This document shows positions 5,656 through 7,890 of a stretch of 7,890 bases of DNA, piece after piece. This stretch comes from Cytophagales bacterium (GTDB lineage Bacteria > Bacteroidota > Bacteroidia > Cytophagales > Cyclobacteriaceae). Location: contig DPLR01000610.1 of NCBI GenBank assembly GCA_003541895.1, positions 1 to 7,890 on the forward strand. Reading direction: 5' to 3'. The notes below the pieces were generated by a model that worked only from the letters and a program-made list of their open reading frames with translations, was not told the origin of the DNA and made no database searches. Numbering within the stretch: the first letter of the stretch is position 1; every line of letters starts with the position of its first letter. Position numbers and translations under genes: made by a program.

Positions 5656-6657
5656 ATGACCCCACTGCTCAACCGGCTCACACACAAACTGCATTCGATG
5701 CCCGTGCTGGTGCTAATGCCGCACAGCCGCTGCAATTGCCGCTGCGTGATGTGCGACATCTGGAAAGCTAATCAGAATAAGCAGGAGATTTCAGCAGAAG
5801 ATTTGGAAAAACATCTTTCTGCATTTAAGAAATTGAAAGTAAAAGAAATCGCTCTTTCAGGTGGAGAAGCTCTGATGCATTCAAATCTCTGGACGTTTTG
5901 CAAATCACTGAAGCAATTAAACATACGGATCAGTTTGCTCTCAACGGGGCTCGTGCTGTCAAGAAATACGAAGGAGATCATTGAAAATGTAGATGAAGTA
6001 ATTGTGTCAATAGACGGTGGGAAAGAAACACATGATCGGATCCGCAATATTCCAAATGCATTTGAGAAACTGGCTCAAGGGGTAAAAGAATTGAAAAGAA
6101 TGAAATCTTCTTTTCCTGTAAAGGGAAGATCGGTTTTACAAAAACAGAATTTTAGAGAGTTCTCATCCATTGTAAATGCAGCTAAAGAAATCGGACTGGA
6201 TCAGATTTCTTTTCTTTCAGCCGATGTATCAACGGAAGCTTTTAATCGTGAAGAACCATGGAGCAATGAACATGTGTCAGAAATAGCTTTGACTAAGGAG
6301 GAAGTAAATGAATTCAAAAATATTCTGAAAGAATGCTTTGGCAAATTCAAAAGGGAATTTGAAACCCGTCTCATTGCCGAGTCTCCACCAAAACTTTACG
6401 GCCTTGCTACTTATTACGAAGCACTTCTTGGTCTTGATGGATTTCCCGAGAAAAAATGCAATGCGCCTTGGGTATCCTCTGTGATCGAAGCTGATGGACA
6501 AGTGCGTCCGTGCTTCTTCCATCCCTCGTTTGGCAATATTCATGATCAGGAATTTGAATCGATCGTCAATTCTGAAAAAGCAATTTCGTTCAGAAGGAAT
6601 TTGAAAGTAGGCAAAGATTCGACTTGCCAAAAATGCGTGTGCTCTCTTAATTATTAG
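5656..6657 (+). CDS. Radical SAM protein with C-terminal SPASM-like domain
   Basis: A 333-residue radical SAM enzyme. The cluster-binding motif is C26-x3-C30-x2-C33 in CNCRCVMC, followed by the SAM-binding GGEAL (69-73) and a strand bearing VIVSIDGG (115-122). The core covers roughly residues 16-200. The C-terminus is SPASM-like: C268-x12-G281-x4-C286 fits the family pattern exactly, and C324, C327 and C329 complete an auxiliary iron-sulfur site. SPASM enzymes commonly modify peptides (RiPP precursors, sulfatases) or other substrates, but neither the window nor the sequence reveals which. No small precursor-peptide gene is evident beside it. The gene converges with the methyltransferase and overlaps it by 11 bases. 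Together with the second radical SAM gene to the right it may form a functional group, although the opposite strand argues against a shared transcript. Confidence 0.92.
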   Translation: MTPLLNRLTHKLHSMPVLVLMPHSRCNCRCVMCDIWKANQNKQEISAEDLEKHLSAFKKLKVKEIALSGGEALMHSNLWTFCKSLKQLNIRISLLSTGLVLSRNTKEIIENVDEVIVSIDGGKETHDRIRNIPNAFEKLAQGVKELKRMKSSFPVKGRSVLQKQNFREFSSIVNAAKEIGLDQISFLSADVSTEAFNREEPWSNEHVSEIALTKEEVNEFKNILKECFGKFKREFETRLIAESPPKLYGLATYYEALLGLDGFPEKKCNAPWVSSVIEADGQVRPCFFHPSFGNIHDQEFESIVNSEKAISFRRNLKVGKDSTCQKCVCSLNY

Positions 6658-7318
6658 TTCGCTTAATTTCAAAAATAAAATCTAGTCCATCAAAGAGAAC
6701 ACTTTGCTCTGCTTTCAAAATAAATTCAAAATGATTTGCGCTCGCGATTTTCTTTATTGAATCAATGTTGCAGCCTTGTGTTAATACCATAATCACTTTT
6801 GAATTTTCGTGAGTGTAATCGGCCAATGATGAAAATAGTTTTTGAAAAAACTCAAAATTTTCCCCACAATTCCAGGCGAGTTCTTCATCATTTGCAATTT
6901 TCTTTGAATAGTAAGGTGGATTAATCACCATCCAATCAAATTTTATTTTAGGAAGTGAATCGAAAAGATTGGAGTGAATGACTTTTATATCTGCAGAATT
7001 TTTTTTTGCATTTTCAACGCACGCTTGAACAGCTTTTGAATTTAGATCACATGCAAAAACGTTTGCTTTTTGCTTCAAAGCCCAAATCGAAATCAAGCCA
7101 CTTCCACAACCGAGTTCTAAAAAACTTTGGCCGACTATATCTTGGTTCTTTAAATAAGCAATTAAAAACCTGGTGCTTGGAAACAAACCCGGATGAAAAA
7201 CAGTTGGTGGAATTTTTACTTTGATTCCTTCGAAAGTGTAGCTCCGCTCCTTTCGCAAATACCAACGTGTAGCGGGCACCAAAAAAAGGGAAACAGCTTG
7301 TTTGAAAAGTCTTCTCAT
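6647..7318 (-). CDS. HemK/PrmC-like class I SAM-dependent methyltransferase
   Basis: A Rossmann-fold methyltransferase of 223-224 residues. SAM-binding motif I is LELGCGSG (68-75, counted from the GTG start), the ribose-binding acidic residue is D92 in ACDLN, and the catalytic motif is NPPY (134-137). NPPY is typical of enzymes that methylate planar amide or amino nitrogens: glutamine N5 in proteins, or guanine/adenine in nucleic acids. The segment VFHPGLFPSTRFL (41-53) precedes motif I as in HemK/Mtq2 relatives. The ~80-residue helical domain of true PrmC is missing, so a release-factor target is doubtful. The start is ambiguous: GTG at 7319-7321 or ATG at 7316-7318, within GTGATG. I prefer the ATG, which gives a TGATG junction with the upstream radical SAM gene. 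Either way translation is coupled. The N-terminal ~30 residues are basic and hydrophobic, possibly an amphipathic helix. Substrate unknown. Confidence 0.88.
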   Translation of the reverse strand: MRRLFKQAVSLFLVPATRWYLRKERSYTFEGIKVKIPPTVFHPGLFPSTRFLIAYLKNQDIVGQSFLELGCGSGLISIWALKQKANVFACDLNSKAVQACVENAKKNSADIKVIHSNLFDSLPKIKFDWMVINPPYYSKKIANDEELAWNCGENFEFFQKLFSSLADYTHENSKVIMVLTQGCNIDSIKKIASANHFEFILKAEQSVLFDGLDFIFEIKRTNN

Positions 7319-7890
7319 CACTCCATCACAAAGCCTTCAATTTCTGGCTGCCGGTATTTCCAAAGTCGTTGCAGCGCTTTTATTTCATAGGGCCTGAAGA
7401 AAATATTTTTTCTGTACCTAAAGGAGGAGATCGTTCGAAGTATTTTCTTCTTTATTGGTGAGAGCCTGAAATCAGAAACGGTTGGATACTGCGCATTCAG
7501 CACGGCTTCAAAACCAAGAATACGATCGATCATTTTTGGAGTAAGCCAAGGCGTAAGCGGGTTTTTTCTTAGATCAAAATTCTGCCATTCCGGAGAAAGC
7601 CAGTTTTCCAACTTTTCGGGAAAATGAAATCCTGATTTTTTCACCATCTCGTACATTGCTGAACCTTCCACCGGCACCGGGCTGTACACATAAATAATAA
7701 TTTCGGTGGATGAGTTGATTTCCTTTATCTGCTTGATGTAAGCTATGTCATTTTCGATTTGCTCCTCCACTTTCTCAGCCGACTCCGCAGGAAAACCAAG
7801 CACAAAAGAATATTCAGGAATGATGTCAAATTTTTTCATCCGCTCTGCGAAACGCTTCATTTGCTCGGTGGTCTGCGTTCCACCCTTATC
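7318..7890 (-). CDS. Radical SAM protein, probably cobalamin-binding class, C-terminal part (5' truncated by window)
   Basis: The frame stays open past the first internal ATG (7858-7860) to the right edge, where it reads DKGGTQTTEQ before that methionine, so the true start lies outside the window and 190 codons are seen. The segment KFDIIPEYSFVLGFP followed by the later YVYSPVPVEGSAMYE is characteristic of the second half of the radical SAM barrel in B12-binding, BchE/HpnJ-like proteins, including the usual GFP turn and the YSPxP...GSxMY strand. The last ~100 residues are a basic, aromatic-rich C-terminal extension common in that class. The radical SAM cysteine motif and any cobalamin domain would be upstream and cannot be checked here. 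Its TGA overlaps the start of the methyltransferase, so both are in one operon. Class assignment is by resemblance, and the substrate is unknown. Confidence 0.85.
   Translation of the reverse strand, partial: DKGGTQTTEQMKRFAERMKKFDIIPEYSFVLGFPAESAEKVEEQIENDIAYIKQIKEINSSTEIIIYVYSPVPVEGSAMYEMVKKSGFHFPEKLENWLSPEWQNFDLRKNPLTPWLTPKMIDRILGFEAVLNAQYPTVSDFRLSPIKKKILRTISSFRYRKNIFFRPYEIKALQRLWKYRQPEIEGFVME

Noticed and set aside
5550..5759. Minus-strand 69-residue open frame antisense to the 5' end of the radical SAM gene, considered as a small peptide precursor
   Set aside because: It reads opposite the conserved radical SAM cysteine motif; its composition follows from the opposite strand and shows no leader/core organisation or start-site signal.
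6277..6672. Minus-strand 131-residue open frame antisense to the end of the radical SAM gene
   Set aside because: It lies opposite the SPASM cysteines and overlaps the methyltransferase 3' end; no motif supports it.
1..7890. CRISPR array, tRNA, riboswitch, insertion-sequence ends or prophage remnants
   Set aside because: No regularly spaced repeats, cloverleaf-like segments, transposase motifs or terminal inverted repeats were seen; gaps between genes are at most about 133 bases.

Overview
The window looks like chromosomal DNA of a member of the Bacteroidota, most likely a Cytophagales-type bacterium. The signs are a LytS/LytTR-type two-component pair, a secreted protein with a carboxypeptidase-regulatory-like domain (abundant in this phylum), moderately low GC by eye, weak or absent Shine-Dalgarno sequences, and several matches to the Bacteroidota -7 promoter element TAnnTTTG just upstream of start codons. 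No rRNA, tRNA, CRISPR array, insertion sequence or phage gene is visible. Coding density is very high: no gap exceeds about 135 bases.

Layout, left to right. Bases 2-67 hold the 3' tail of an unrecognised plus-strand gene. Next is a minus-strand two-component operon: a membrane LytS-type histidine kinase (825-1967) followed, with a 4-base ATGA overlap, by a LytTR response regulator (73-828). A 118-base divergent region with promoter-like boxes and a small inverted repeat separates the kinase from a plus-strand exported protein (2086-3297). That gene ends inside the stop codon of a minus-strand heptose-7-phosphate kinase (3294-4277), which lies 48 bases downstream of a class I aminotransferase (4326-5522) and probably shares its transcript. 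A second divergent region (5523-5655) precedes a plus-strand radical SAM/SPASM protein (5656-6657). This gene converges with, and overlaps by 11 bases, a minus-strand methyltransferase (6647-7318/7321). The methyltransferase is translationally coupled to the C-terminal part of another radical SAM protein, probably of the cobalamin-binding class, which runs off the right edge.

How the genes may work together. The kinase and regulator form a sensory pair whose target is unknown; the divergently transcribed exported protein is a candidate by position only. The heptose kinase belongs to ADP-heptose synthesis for surface glycans. The aminotransferase is central amino-acid metabolism. The right end, with two radical SAM enzymes and a HemK-like methyltransferase, is the least explained part and could be a small modification pathway whose substrate cannot be read from this window. 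Nothing here amounts to a clearly new system. The best leads are that radical SAM/methyltransferase group, the tight or overlapping convergent gene ends, and the -7 boxes placed almost against start codons.
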